From: JBEEJZ01 sp041168905
Lineage (GTDB): Bacteria > Pseudomonadota > Gammaproteobacteria > Burkholderiales > Burkholderiaceae_C
Length of the DNA stretch: 64,000 nt
Reading direction: 5' to 3'
NCBI GenBank assembly: GCA_041168905.1
Contig: JBEEJZ010000238.1
Span: 1-64,000, forward strand
Shown: positions 17,844 through 26,399 of the stretch, one piece after another
Position numbering within the stretch: the stretch's first letter is position 1
How the letters are laid out: every line of letters starts with the position of its first letter
Made by a program: the position numbers and the translations under genes
Notes under the pieces: model-generated
Told to the model about the DNA's origin: nothing
The model's input: the letters and a program-made list of their open reading frames with translations, nothing else
Database searches by the model: none

Positions 17844-19253
17844 ATGAAGACCCCCCTCTACCGAACCTTGATCAGCGCGGCTGCCCTGACGGCGCTGTCT
17901 GCGTGTTCCATCCTCATGCCGCCCACCCAGGTCAGTGTGGAAGTCGCCCCTCAGTGGGAGGCACCTTTGCCACACCAGGGCACCCTCACCGCCCTGTCAC
18001 AGTGGTGGCAACAGCAGGGCGATCCGGTGCTGGCCGAGCTGGTGGTGGCCGCTCAGGGCGTGAGCCCCAATGTAGCGTCGGCTCTGGCGCGACTGGAGGC
18101 CTCGCGTGCCTCGCAAGTCACGGCCCAGGCAGCCCTGATGCCCAAGGTGGATGCGTCGGTCAATGCCAGCCGGGGTGTGAACCAGCCCAATGTGCCCGCA
18201 GCCACGGCCTTGTCGGCAGGTTTCCAGGCTTCCTGGGAGCTGGATCTGGTGGGGGCCAAGAGCGCCGTCAGCAAAGCTGCCCTGGCGCAGCTGGAGGGCT
18301 CGCAGGCCCAGTGGCACGAAGCCCGTGTGGCAGTCGCCGCCGAGGTGGCCAACACCTACTACAGCCTGGCGACCTGTCAGCGTTTGCTGGAGGTCGCCCG
18401 CCAGGACGTCGCCTCACGCGCCGAGACAGCGCGCCTGGCCGAGCTCAGCGCCAAGGCCGGATTTACCGCGCCCTCGGTCGCTGCCCTGGCGCGTGCCAGC
18501 GCAGCAGATGCCAGCAGCCGCGTGACGCAGCAAACGGCCGCTTGTGACTTGAGCGTCAAGGCTTTGGTCGCCTTGACCGCCTTGCCCGAGCCCACGCTGC
18601 GCAAGAAACTCAGCACGAGCGCTGGTGCGTCGGTGCAGGCTGTGCCTATTGCCATCGCCAGTGTGCCCGCGCAAACCCTGGCCCAGCGACCCGATGTGTA
18701 TGCGGCTGAGCGCGAGGTGGTCGTGGCCAGTGCGCAGGTCGGCAGCGCCCAGGCGCAGCGCTACCCGCGCTTGACGCTGGATGGCAGCCTGGGGGCTTTG
18801 AGCTACACCAGCCGGGGCACTGAAACCAATATGCAGACCTGGTCATTTGGCCCCTTGGCCTTGAAATTGCCCGTTTTTGATGCCGGCCAGCGCAAAGCCA
18901 ATGTGTTGGCGGCGGAAGCAGCTTACGAACAGGCCGTTGCCGCGTACCGCGGCAAGGTGCGTCAGGCCGTGCGCGAGGTGGAAGAGGCGCTGGTCAATCT
19001 GCAAAGCACCGATGCCCGCCGTGCGGATGCTGAAGTGGCCACCCGGGGCTATGCCGAATCGCTGGCCGCCACGCAGGCCCGTTACCAGCAGGGGCTGGTC
19101 AGCCTAATGGAACTGGAGGACGCCCGCCGCTCGGCGCTGGCTTCTCAGTCGGCCCAAGTCAATTTGCAGGGCGAGCGCAACCGGGCCTGGGTGTCGCTCT
19201 ACCGTGCCCTTGGGGGTGGCTGGGACCCGGCCACGGCCGTGCCTGCCCTGTGA
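17844..19253 (+). CDS. Outer-membrane efflux lipoprotein (NodT/OprM family)
   Basis: This 469-residue protein forms the TolC-like outer-membrane channel of the RND pump. The start at 17844 gives the lipoprotein signal MKTPLYRTLISAAALTALSAC with lipobox LSAC; an upstream TTG in frame (17811) would bury the signal and was rejected. Two repeats of the outer-membrane efflux domain, with long alpha-helical hairpins, occupy residues about 60-250 and 270-455 (ASWELDLVGA; LAQRPDVYAAEREV). In most RND operons the channel gene is last; here it comes first. Confidence 0.9.
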   Translation: MKTPLYRTLISAAALTALSACSILMPPTQVSVEVAPQWEAPLPHQGTLTALSQWWQQQGDPVLAELVVAAQGVSPNVASALARLEASRASQVTAQAALMPKVDASVNASRGVNQPNVPAATALSAGFQASWELDLVGAKSAVSKAALAQLEGSQAQWHEARVAVAAEVANTYYSLATCQRLLEVARQDVASRAETARLAELSAKAGFTAPSVAALARASAADASSRVTQQTAACDLSVKALVALTALPEPTLRKKLSTSAGASVQAVPIAIASVPAQTLAQRPDVYAAEREVVVASAQVGSAQAQRYPRLTLDGSLGALSYTSRGTETNMQTWSFGPLALKLPVFDAGQRKANVLAAEAAYEQAVAAYRGKVRQAVREVEEALVNLQSTDARRADAEVATRGYAESLAATQARYQQGLVSLMELEDARRSALASQSAQVNLQGERNRAWVSLYRALGGGWDPATAVPAL

Positions 19254-19300
19254 TGCGCATCTGACCGTCTCCCTTTTTTATTTTTGTTCCGAGTACCGCC

Positions 19301-20440
19301 ATGAACCGATTTCAAGTCCAAGCCCTTAACCTGCGCCTGCTGGCTGCCAGCCTGATCACCTTGTCTGCACTGGGCCTCATGGCCACGCCCAGCCAAGCCG
19401 CAGATGCCGTCAAGCCGATGGCCGAAGCCAAGCCGGCCCTCACCGTGGGCGTGGTTCAAGCCCGCAGCAACACCCTGCCGATCAAGCTGGCCGCCAATGG
19501 CAGCGTGGCCGCCTGGCAGGAGGCCAGCGTGGGTTCGGAAGCCGGCGGCCTGCGTGTGCAGGAGCTGCTGGTGGGCGTGGGTGACCACGTCAAGCGCGGC
19601 CAGTTGCTGGCCAGCTTTGCGGCCGAGAGCGTGCAGGCGGACGTGGCACTGGCACGGGCGGCCTTGGCAGAAGCCCAGGCCAACGCTGCAGAAGCGCTGG
19701 CCAATGCCGACCGTGCGCGCGCCGTGCAAGGCACCGGTGCCTTGAGTGCCCAGCAGGTCAGCCAATACCTGACCCAGGAGCAGACGGCCAAGGCGCGTGT
19801 GGCATCGGCCCAGGCTCAGCTCGATGCGCAAATGCTGCGCCTCAAGCACACCCAGTTGCTGGCGCCTGACGACGGCATCATCTCCGCCCGCACCGCCACC
19901 GTGGGCGCCGTGGTGGGCGCAGGTACCGAGATGTTCAAGCTGATCCGCCAAAACCGCTTGGAGTGGCGCGGTGAAGTGACCTCTGCAGAGCTGGCCCGTA
20001 TCAAGGCCGGGACCCCCGTGCTGGTGACGGTGCCGGGCGGTGCACAAGCCAAGGGTCGCGTGCGCATGGTGGCGCCTACCGTCGATGCAGCCACCCGCAA
20101 CGGCCTGGTCTACGTGGATTTGCAGGCGGCAGCCGGCGCTGCGCAGAACATCAAGCCCGGCATGTTTGCCCGGGGCGAGTTTGAACTGGGCAGCTCCAGC
20201 GCCCTGACGGTGCCTCAGACCGCCGTGGTGGTGCGTGATGGCTTCAGCTATGTGTACCGGGTGGCGGCCGACCAGCGGGTGTCGCAACTGAAAGTGCAGG
20301 TGGGGCGCAGCCTGGGCGACCAGGTTGAGGTGCTGTCTGGCGTCAAGGCCGACGAGCGCATCGTGGCCAGCGGCGGAAGCTTTTTGAGCGATGGCGACAA
20401 GGTGCGCGTGGTGGACGGTGCCCCCGCCGCTGCCAAATAA
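19301..20440 (+). CDS. RND efflux periplasmic adaptor subunit
   Basis: This 379-residue membrane-fusion protein has an N-terminal signal segment (LLAASLITLSALGLMATPSQA) and the usual order of lipoyl half, coiled coil (about residues 110-175), lipoyl half, beta-barrel and membrane-proximal domain. The lipoyl motif EASVGSEAGGLRVQELLVGVGDHVKRGQLLA and its partner LLAPDDGIISARTATVGAVVGAG bracket the hairpin. No lipobox is seen, so anchoring would be by the uncleaved segment or by contact with the pump. It is 47 bp after the channel gene and 9 bp before the pump gene. Confidence 0.9.
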   Translation: MNRFQVQALNLRLLAASLITLSALGLMATPSQAADAVKPMAEAKPALTVGVVQARSNTLPIKLAANGSVAAWQEASVGSEAGGLRVQELLVGVGDHVKRGQLLASFAAESVQADVALARAALAEAQANAAEALANADRARAVQGTGALSAQQVSQYLTQEQTAKARVASAQAQLDAQMLRLKHTQLLAPDDGIISARTATVGAVVGAGTEMFKLIRQNRLEWRGEVTSAELARIKAGTPVLVTVPGGAQAKGRVRMVAPTVDAATRNGLVYVDLQAAAGAAQNIKPGMFARGEFELGSSSALTVPQTAVVVRDGFSYVYRVAADQRVSQLKVQVGRSLGDQVEVLSGVKADERIVASGGSFLSDGDKVRVVDGAPAAAK

Positions 20441-20449
20441 GGAGGCTGT

Positions 20450-23400
20450 ATGAACGTCTCCGCCTGGTCGATCAAAAACCCCATACCGGCCGTCATGCTG
20501 TTCGTCATGCTGACGTTCGCCGGCCTGCTGTCCTTCAACTCGATGAAGGTGCAGCAATTCCCGGATCTGGAGCTGCCCACCGTGTCGGTGTCGGCATCCC
20601 TGCCCGGCGCTGCGCCCGCGCAGCTTGAAACCGAAGTGGCCCGCAAACTGGAAAACGCCATTGCGCCGCTGCAGGGCCTGAAAAACATCTACACCAAGGT
20701 GCAGGATGGCGGCGTGTCGATCACGGCCGAGTTCCGCCTGGAAAAGCCCACCCAGGAGGCGGTGGACGATGTGCGCAGCGCTGTGCAAGGCGTGCGCAGC
20801 GATTTGCCCAGCGATGTGCGCGACCCCGTGGTCAGCAAGATCAACCTCTCGGGCGCGCCCATCATGGCGCTGACCATCCGCTCCCCCCGCATGGACGACG
20901 AAGCCCTGAGCTGGTTTGTCGATAACACCGTGGCCCGCCGCCTGCTGGGCGTGAAGGGCGTGGGCTCGGTGGTGCGCGTGGGCGGGGTCAACCGCCAAGT
21001 CGAGGTGGCCCTGGACCCCATCAAGCTGCAGGCTCTGGGAACCACTGCCGCGGATATTTCGCGCCAGCTGCGCCAGGTGCAGACCGAAAGCGCCGGTGGC
21101 CGGGTGGACCTGGGTGGCAGCGAACAACCCATGCGGACCGTGGCCACCGTCAAAACGGCCGAGGAATTGGCCCGCCTGGAGCTAACCCTGAGCAACGGCC
21201 ATCGCTTGCGTCTGGAGGATGTGGCCACCGTCAAGGACACCACGGCAGAACCCCGCGCGCTGGCATTGCTCAACGGCGTGTCGGTGGTGGGCTTTGAGAT
21301 CACCCGGAGCAAGGGGGCCAGCGAGGTAGAAGTGGGCGCGGCTGTCAACGCGGCCCTGAAAGAGCTGAAAGAGCAGCACCCCGACATCGAACTGACCCAG
21401 GCCTTTGACTTTGTGAAGCCGGTGGCCGAGGAATTCGACGCCTCCATGACCATGCTGTTTGAAGGCGCCATTCTGGCCGTCATCGTGGTGTGGCTGTTCC
21501 TGCGCAATCTGCGGGCCACCTTTGTGTCGGCGGTGGCGCTGCCCTTGTCAGCCATTCCGGCCTTCATGGGCATGGCCTACCTGGGCTTTTCCATCAACAC
21601 CGTCACGCTACTGGCTCTTTCGCTGGTGGTGGGTGTGCTGGTGGACGATGCGATCGTGGAAGTCGAAAACATCGAGCGCCACCTGAACATGGGCAAGACG
21701 CCCTACCAGGCCGCCATGGAAGCCGCAGACGAAATTGGTCTGGCGGTGGTGGCCACCACCTTCACCCTGATTGCGGTGTTTTTGCCCACCGCCTTCATGG
21801 CCGGCATTCCCGGCAAGTTTTTCAAGCAGTTTGGCTGGACGGCCGCCCTGGCGGTGTTTGCCTCGCTGGTGGTGGCGCGGGCCCTCACGCCCATGATGGC
21901 CGCCTACATCATGAAGCGCAGCCCGCGTGAGCACAAGGAGCCGTTCTGGATGGGCGCCTACCTGCGCGCCAGCAAATGGGCCTTGAAGCACCGCTGGATC
22001 ACCATGGGCGCGGCCGGTGCCTTTTTTGTGGGCTCGCTGATGCTGATTCCCTTGCTGCCTACCGGCTTCATCCCGCCCGACGACAACTCGCAGACCCAGG
22101 TCTACATCGAGCTGCCGCCAGGCTCCACGCTGGCTCAAACCCGCGATGCCGCCGAAAAGGCGCGCCAGCTGCTGGGCAAGGTCGAGCATATCCAGAGCGT
22201 CTACACCACCATCGGTGGCGGCGCGGCGGGCTCGGACCCCTTTGCCCCCCCCGGCACCACCGAGGTACGCAAGGCCACGCTCACCGTGCTGCTGACCGAA
22301 CGCGGCCAGCGCCCCCGCAAGCAGGGCATCGAGAACAACATCCGTACCGCCATGGCTGAGCTGCCTGGTGTGCGCAGCAAAGTGGGCTTGGGCGGCAGCG
22401 GCGAGAAATACCAGCTGGTGCTGAAGGGCGAGGATCCGCAGGCCCTGGCCACGGCGGCGGCGGCGGTCGAAAAAGACCTGCGCACCATTCCCGGACTGGG
22501 CAGCATCACTTCCAGCGCCAGCCTGATCCGATCCGAAATTGCGGTGCGCCCCGACTTTGCCCGTGCCGCCGACCTGGGCGTGACCAGTGCGGCCATCGGC
22601 GAAACCCTGCGTATTGCCACCGTGGGCGACTACGACAACTCGCTGGCCAAGCTCAACCTGAGCCAGCGCCAGGTGCCCATCATGGTCAAACTGGCCGACA
22701 GCGCTCGACAAGACCTGGACCTGCTGGGACGCCTGATGGTGCCCGGCGTTAAAGGCCCGGTCATGCTGAGCCAGGTGGCCACGCTGGAAATGACCGGTGG
22801 CCCGGCGGTGATCGACCGCCTCAACCGCTCCCGCAACATCACCTTTGAGGTGGAGCTGTCGGGCGCCCCGCTGGGTGATGTGGCTGCGGCAGTGGCCAAG
22901 CTGCCCTCCATTCAGGGGCTGCCCCCGGGCGTGAAGCAGCTGGAGCTGGGTGATGCCGAGGTGATGGCCGAGCTGTTTGCCAGCTTTGGCCTGGCCATGC
23001 TGACCGGTGTGCTGTGCATCTACATCGTGCTGGTGCTGCTGTTCAAGGACTTCCTGCATCCTTTCACCATCCTGGCGGCGCTGCCCCTGTCCCTGGGCGG
23101 TGCCTTTGTGGGTTTGTTGATCGCTGACAAGAGCTTCTCCATGCCCTCGCTCATCGGCTTGATCATGCTGATGGGCATCGCCACCAAGAACTCGATTCTG
23201 CTGGTCGAGTACGCCATCCTGGCGCGCCGTGGCCACGACGGCAGTGATGGCAATCCGGTGGTGGCACCGATGAGCCGCTTCGATGCCCTGATCGACGCCT
23301 GCCACAAACGCGCCCGCCCCATCGTGATGACCACCATCGCCATGGGCGCCGGCATGTTGCCCCTGGCGGTGGGTTGGGGTGCTGCCGACAGCAGCTTCCG

Positions 23401-23554
23401 CAGCCCCATGGCCGTGGCCGTGATCGGTGGCCTCATCACCTCCACCGTGCTCAGCCTCCTGGTGATCCCCTCGGTGTTCACTCTGGTGGATGATGTGGAG
23501 CACCTGCTGGGACGGGTGAAGAGATGGGTGAAGCGGGAGAAAGTGGGGGGGTGA
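20450..23554 (+). CDS. RND efflux pump inner-membrane subunit
   Basis: This 1034-residue protein has the typical RND length and two-fold repeat: a membrane segment near each half start, then large periplasmic loops and membrane bundles. The proton-relay aspartates are present in VGVLVDDAIVEVENIERH (about residue 405). The second half contains FPxPLALLGA-like segments (AALPLSLGGAFVGL, IGLIMLMGIATKNSILLVEY). Features are those of the hydrophobe/amphiphile HAE-1 group rather than the heavy-metal group. AGGAGG is not perfect, but AAGGAGG precedes the ATG by about four bases. Substrates are unknown. Confidence 0.92.
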   Translation: MNVSAWSIKNPIPAVMLFVMLTFAGLLSFNSMKVQQFPDLELPTVSVSASLPGAAPAQLETEVARKLENAIAPLQGLKNIYTKVQDGGVSITAEFRLEKPTQEAVDDVRSAVQGVRSDLPSDVRDPVVSKINLSGAPIMALTIRSPRMDDEALSWFVDNTVARRLLGVKGVGSVVRVGGVNRQVEVALDPIKLQALGTTAADISRQLRQVQTESAGGRVDLGGSEQPMRTVATVKTAEELARLELTLSNGHRLRLEDVATVKDTTAEPRALALLNGVSVVGFEITRSKGASEVEVGAAVNAALKELKEQHPDIELTQAFDFVKPVAEEFDASMTMLFEGAILAVIVVWLFLRNLRATFVSAVALPLSAIPAFMGMAYLGFSINTVTLLALSLVVGVLVDDAIVEVENIERHLNMGKTPYQAAMEAADEIGLAVVATTFTLIAVFLPTAFMAGIPGKFFKQFGWTAALAVFASLVVARALTPMMAAYIMKRSPREHKEPFWMGAYLRASKWALKHRWITMGAAGAFFVGSLMLIPLLPTGFIPPDDNSQTQVYIELPPGSTLAQTRDAAEKARQLLGKVEHIQSVYTTIGGGAAGSDPFAPPGTTEVRKATLTVLLTERGQRPRKQGIENNIRTAMAELPGVRSKVGLGGSGEKYQLVLKGEDPQALATAAAAVEKDLRTIPGLGSITSSASLIRSEIAVRPDFARAADLGVTSAAIGETLRIATVGDYDNSLAKLNLSQRQVPIMVKLADSARQDLDLLGRLMVPGVKGPVMLSQVATLEMTGGPAVIDRLNRSRNITFEVELSGAPLGDVAAAVAKLPSIQGLPPGVKQLELGDAEVMAELFASFGLAMLTGVLCIYIVLVLLFKDFLHPFTILAALPLSLGGAFVGLLIADKSFSMPSLIGLIMLMGIATKNSILLVEYAILARRGHDGSDGNPVVAPMSRFDALIDACHKRARPIVMTTIAMGAGMLPLAVGWGAADSSFRSPMAVAVIGGLITSTVLSLLVIPSVFTLVDDVEHLLGRVKRWVKREKVGG

Positions 23555-23561
23555 TTTCTCT

Positions 23562-23578
23562 CGGGGCGGGCGCCCCCG
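23562..23578. terminator. GC-rich hairpin between convergent efflux and glnE genes
   Basis: CGGGG and CCCCG pair around a short GC-rich core (GGGCGCCC) in the 27-bp gap between the pump gene and glnE. There is no strong T-tract on either side, so it is at best a weak bidirectional terminator. Confidence 0.35.
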
Positions 23579-23581
23579 GTC

Positions 23582-26338
23582 TCAAACCCCAGTAAACACC
23601 GCTTCCCACAACGCCACAATGGCCGCACGCTCCACATCCAGCGTTTCAGGAGCTACCGCCGTGGGCTCTTCGTTCAGGCGGGCGTGGTGTTGCACCCGGC
23701 GCAGTTCGCGGTAGGCATCGGCTGCTGCGTGGCCGATGTTGTCGGGCAGCAGGCCTTGCTGCTGGGCACGTTCCAGCAGGGCGATGTTGCCCACGTTGTC
23801 TTGCAGGGCTGGGCAGCTGGCGGAGCGGGACAGCACCAGGTACTGCACCACAAATTCGGCATCCACCATGCCGCCGGGACTGTGCTTGACGTCGAACATT
23901 TCGCCGCGCACCGGGTGGGCCTGGCTGACCTTGTCGCGCATGGCGGCAATTTCGCGAGCCAGGTCGGCTGCCTCGCGCGGAGCTGTGATGACGGTGCGGC
24001 GCACCTCGTCAAAACGCTGGCGCAGGGCCTCGCTCCCCAGCACGCAGCGGGCGCGCGTCATGGCCTGGTGTTCCCAGGTCCAGGCGGTGTTTGAGCCGCG
24101 CTGCTGCTGGTAGTTGGCATAAGCCTCAAAGCTGGTGACCAGCAGGCCCGAGTTGCCATTGGGCCGCAGGGCGGTGTCGATCTCGTACAGGTCGCCCTCG
24201 CCGGTCTTGACGGTCAGCCAGTTGATCAGGCGGCGCACCAGGCCGGCATAGACCTCGCCGGCGCGTTCGTCATCGTCGTCGTAGACAAACACGATGTCCA
24301 GGTCACTGCCGTAGCCCAGTTCGATGCCTCCCAATTTGCCGTAGGCAATGATGGCGAACTGGTGATCTTCGCGGTGGCGGTTCTTGAACCGGGCCCAGCA
24401 CCAGCGGGTGGTGATGCGCAGCACGGTTTCGGCCAGGGCGCTCAGGTCGTCTGCCACCTGCTCGACCGTCAGGCGACCCTCCACGTCGCGCGCCAGGGTG
24501 CGAAACACCTCGGCGTGATGCGCCCGGCGCAGCAAATTCAGCAGGCTTTCGTCATCGTCTTCGTGTGTGGTGCGCAGGGCGGCCAGTCGGCGTTCAAGCT
24601 CACCCTCAAACTCGACGGCGTCAAAACGCTCGCCCAGCATGTGGTTGTTGGCCAGTTCGTCGATCACGCCGGGGTGCTGGATCAGATAGCGCGCGGGCCA
24701 GCGCGCCGAGCCCAGCAAGCGCAGCAGGCGTTCATGCACCATGGGCCGCTCCAGCAGCAGTGCCAGATAGCTTTCGCGGCGCAACAGGGGTTCGATCCAG
24801 TCGGCGATGCGCACGGCGGCTTCTTCGGTCACGCGGCCATCGCGCACCCAGGCCCCCGTGCGTGCCACCAGCTGCACCAGGCGCTGGCGTGACTCCTCGC
24901 GCAGGGCCAGCACACGCGGGTGTTCACGCCAGGCTTCCACCCGCGCCCTGAAAGCCGCCGGCAGTTGGTTCAGGAGCTCATCGAAATCAGTGGCGCTGGC
25001 GCCATTCTTGTTTTTGCCGTTGCCATTGCAGCCCTTGCAGTCTGACTGACCACCGCCCAGCAACACGTCAAACTCTTGCGCCACGACCTCGCGGTGAGCA
25101 TCCAGGGCGGCCAAAAAGGCGGCTGCGGTGGCAAAGCCCATGGCCTTCGCAACCCAGTTCAGGTCGCCATCCTGGGTGGGCAGCACATGGGTTTGCTGGT
25201 CGTCCAGGTACTGGATGCGGTGCTCCACCTGGCGCAAAAAGCTGTAAGCCGAGGCCAGCGCATCGGCAGTGGCCTCGGGCATGAGCGAGGCGCGGGCCAG
25301 GCGTTTGAGGGCGCTGATGGTGGGGCGGGTGCGCAGCTCGGGGAACTGCCCGCCGCGCACCACTTGCAGCAGCTGCACGATGAACTCGATTTCCCGGATG
25401 CCGCCGCGCGACAGCTTGACATCGTTGGTGCGCTCGGGCCGGCCGGCGCTGCGGCGGGCGGCATGTTCACGGATCTGCCGATGCAGCACACGCAAGGCAT
25501 CGAACACGCTGTAATCAAGGTAACGCCTGAAGACAAAAGGCAGCACCACCTGGCGCAGCTGCAGGGCCGACTCGTCCTGCAAGGTGGCCAGCGGTGCGAC
25601 CACCCGGCTCTTGAGCCAGGCGAAGCGTTCCCATTCGCGTCCCTGCACATGCAGGTATTCCTCCAATGCCCCCAGCGACACGGTGGCGGGGCCCGAGTTG
25701 CCGTTGGGCCGCAGGGCCAGGTCGACGCGGAAGACAAAACCGTGTTCGGTCACATCGCCCAGCAGGCTCTGAATAGCACGCACCGCCTTGCCAAAGTATT
25801 CCTGGTTGCTGATGCGGGCGCGACCGTGTTCGTTGCCGGCGGTGTCGCCATCCTGGTCGTAGACATAGATCAGGTCGATGTCGCTGGACACATTGAGCTC
25901 GCGCGCACCCAGCTTGCCCATGCCCACCACCCAAAGGCGTGCGGTTTGGCCATCGGGGCCGAGCGGGGCGCCGTGTAGGGCGGTCAGCTCCTGACAGGCA
26001 TGGTTGCAGGCGAGGTCGATGGTGAATTCGGCCAGCACCGTCATGGCACCGGTCACATCGCGCACCGAGGCGCCTGCGTCACAGTCCAGCCGCAGCAAGC
26101 GTTCAAGCACCAGCTGACGCAAGATGCGCAGCGCGGCGCCCATGTCGGCACCACCGGCGCGCAGGGCCTGGTAGGCGCGGGTCATGCGGTCCCGGTCGGG
26201 CAAGCCTGCCTCCAGCACGGCCAGTTCTGCGCTGTAACGGCGGCTGATGCGCGCCGCGTAGCGCGAAAACGCGGACAGGCGTTCGGCGGGTTCAATGGCG
26301 ACCGGCGTGCCGCTGGCGCCCATGGTGCTTGAACTCAT
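23582..26338 (-). CDS. glnE: Bifunctional glutamine synthetase adenylyltransferase/adenylyl-removing enzyme
   Basis: This 918-residue cytoplasmic enzyme adenylylates and deadenylylates glutamine synthetase in response to PII and glutamine (E. coli GlnE has 946 residues). The two nucleotidyltransferase domains are clear. The N-terminal adenylyl-removing domain has GMGKLGARELNVSSDIDLIY near residue 138. The C-terminal adenylyltransferase domain has AYGKLGGIELGYGSDLDIVF near residue 663. Each is followed by a helical regulatory domain. The start MSSSTMGASGTP at 26338 was chosen; the open frame extends 64 codons further, but into the gene for YhdP on the other strand. It diverges from yhdP across 61 bp. 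Confidence 0.93.
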   Translation of the reverse strand: MSSSTMGASGTPVAIEPAERLSAFSRYAARISRRYSAELAVLEAGLPDRDRMTRAYQALRAGGADMGAALRILRQLVLERLLRLDCDAGASVRDVTGAMTVLAEFTIDLACNHACQELTALHGAPLGPDGQTARLWVVGMGKLGARELNVSSDIDLIYVYDQDGDTAGNEHGRARISNQEYFGKAVRAIQSLLGDVTEHGFVFRVDLALRPNGNSGPATVSLGALEEYLHVQGREWERFAWLKSRVVAPLATLQDESALQLRQVVLPFVFRRYLDYSVFDALRVLHRQIREHAARRSAGRPERTNDVKLSRGGIREIEFIVQLLQVVRGGQFPELRTRPTISALKRLARASLMPEATADALASAYSFLRQVEHRIQYLDDQQTHVLPTQDGDLNWVAKAMGFATAAAFLAALDAHREVVAQEFDVLLGGGQSDCKGCNGNGKNKNGASATDFDELLNQLPAAFRARVEAWREHPRVLALREESRQRLVQLVARTGAWVRDGRVTEEAAVRIADWIEPLLRRESYLALLLERPMVHERLLRLLGSARWPARYLIQHPGVIDELANNHMLGERFDAVEFEGELERRLAALRTTHEDDDESLLNLLRRAHHAEVFRTLARDVEGRLTVEQVADDLSALAETVLRITTRWCWARFKNRHREDHQFAIIAYGKLGGIELGYGSDLDIVFVYDDDDERAGEVYAGLVRRLINWLTVKTGEGDLYEIDTALRPNGNSGLLVTSFEAYANYQQQRGSNTAWTWEHQAMTRARCVLGSEALRQRFDEVRRTVITAPREAADLAREIAAMRDKVSQAHPVRGEMFDVKHSPGGMVDAEFVVQYLVLSRSASCPALQDNVGNIALLERAQQQGLLPDNIGHAAADAYRELRRVQHHARLNEEPTAVAPETLDVERAAIVALWEAVFTGV

Positions 26339-26399
26339 GATGGTGCCCCTGGCACCCAGACATTGCGGGTCATAATTCTTGACACGTTTTGAATAGAAG

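Noticed and set aside
19199..23503. Two long minus-strand open frames (about 642 and 631 codons) opposite the efflux genes
   Set aside because: Both are His/Gln/Gly-rich antisense shadows of the adaptor and pump genes.
26379..26384. Perfect TTGACA before yhdP
   Set aside because: The matching -10 position at 17 bp falls inside the coding region and reads GGATCG-like sequence, so no promoter is supported.
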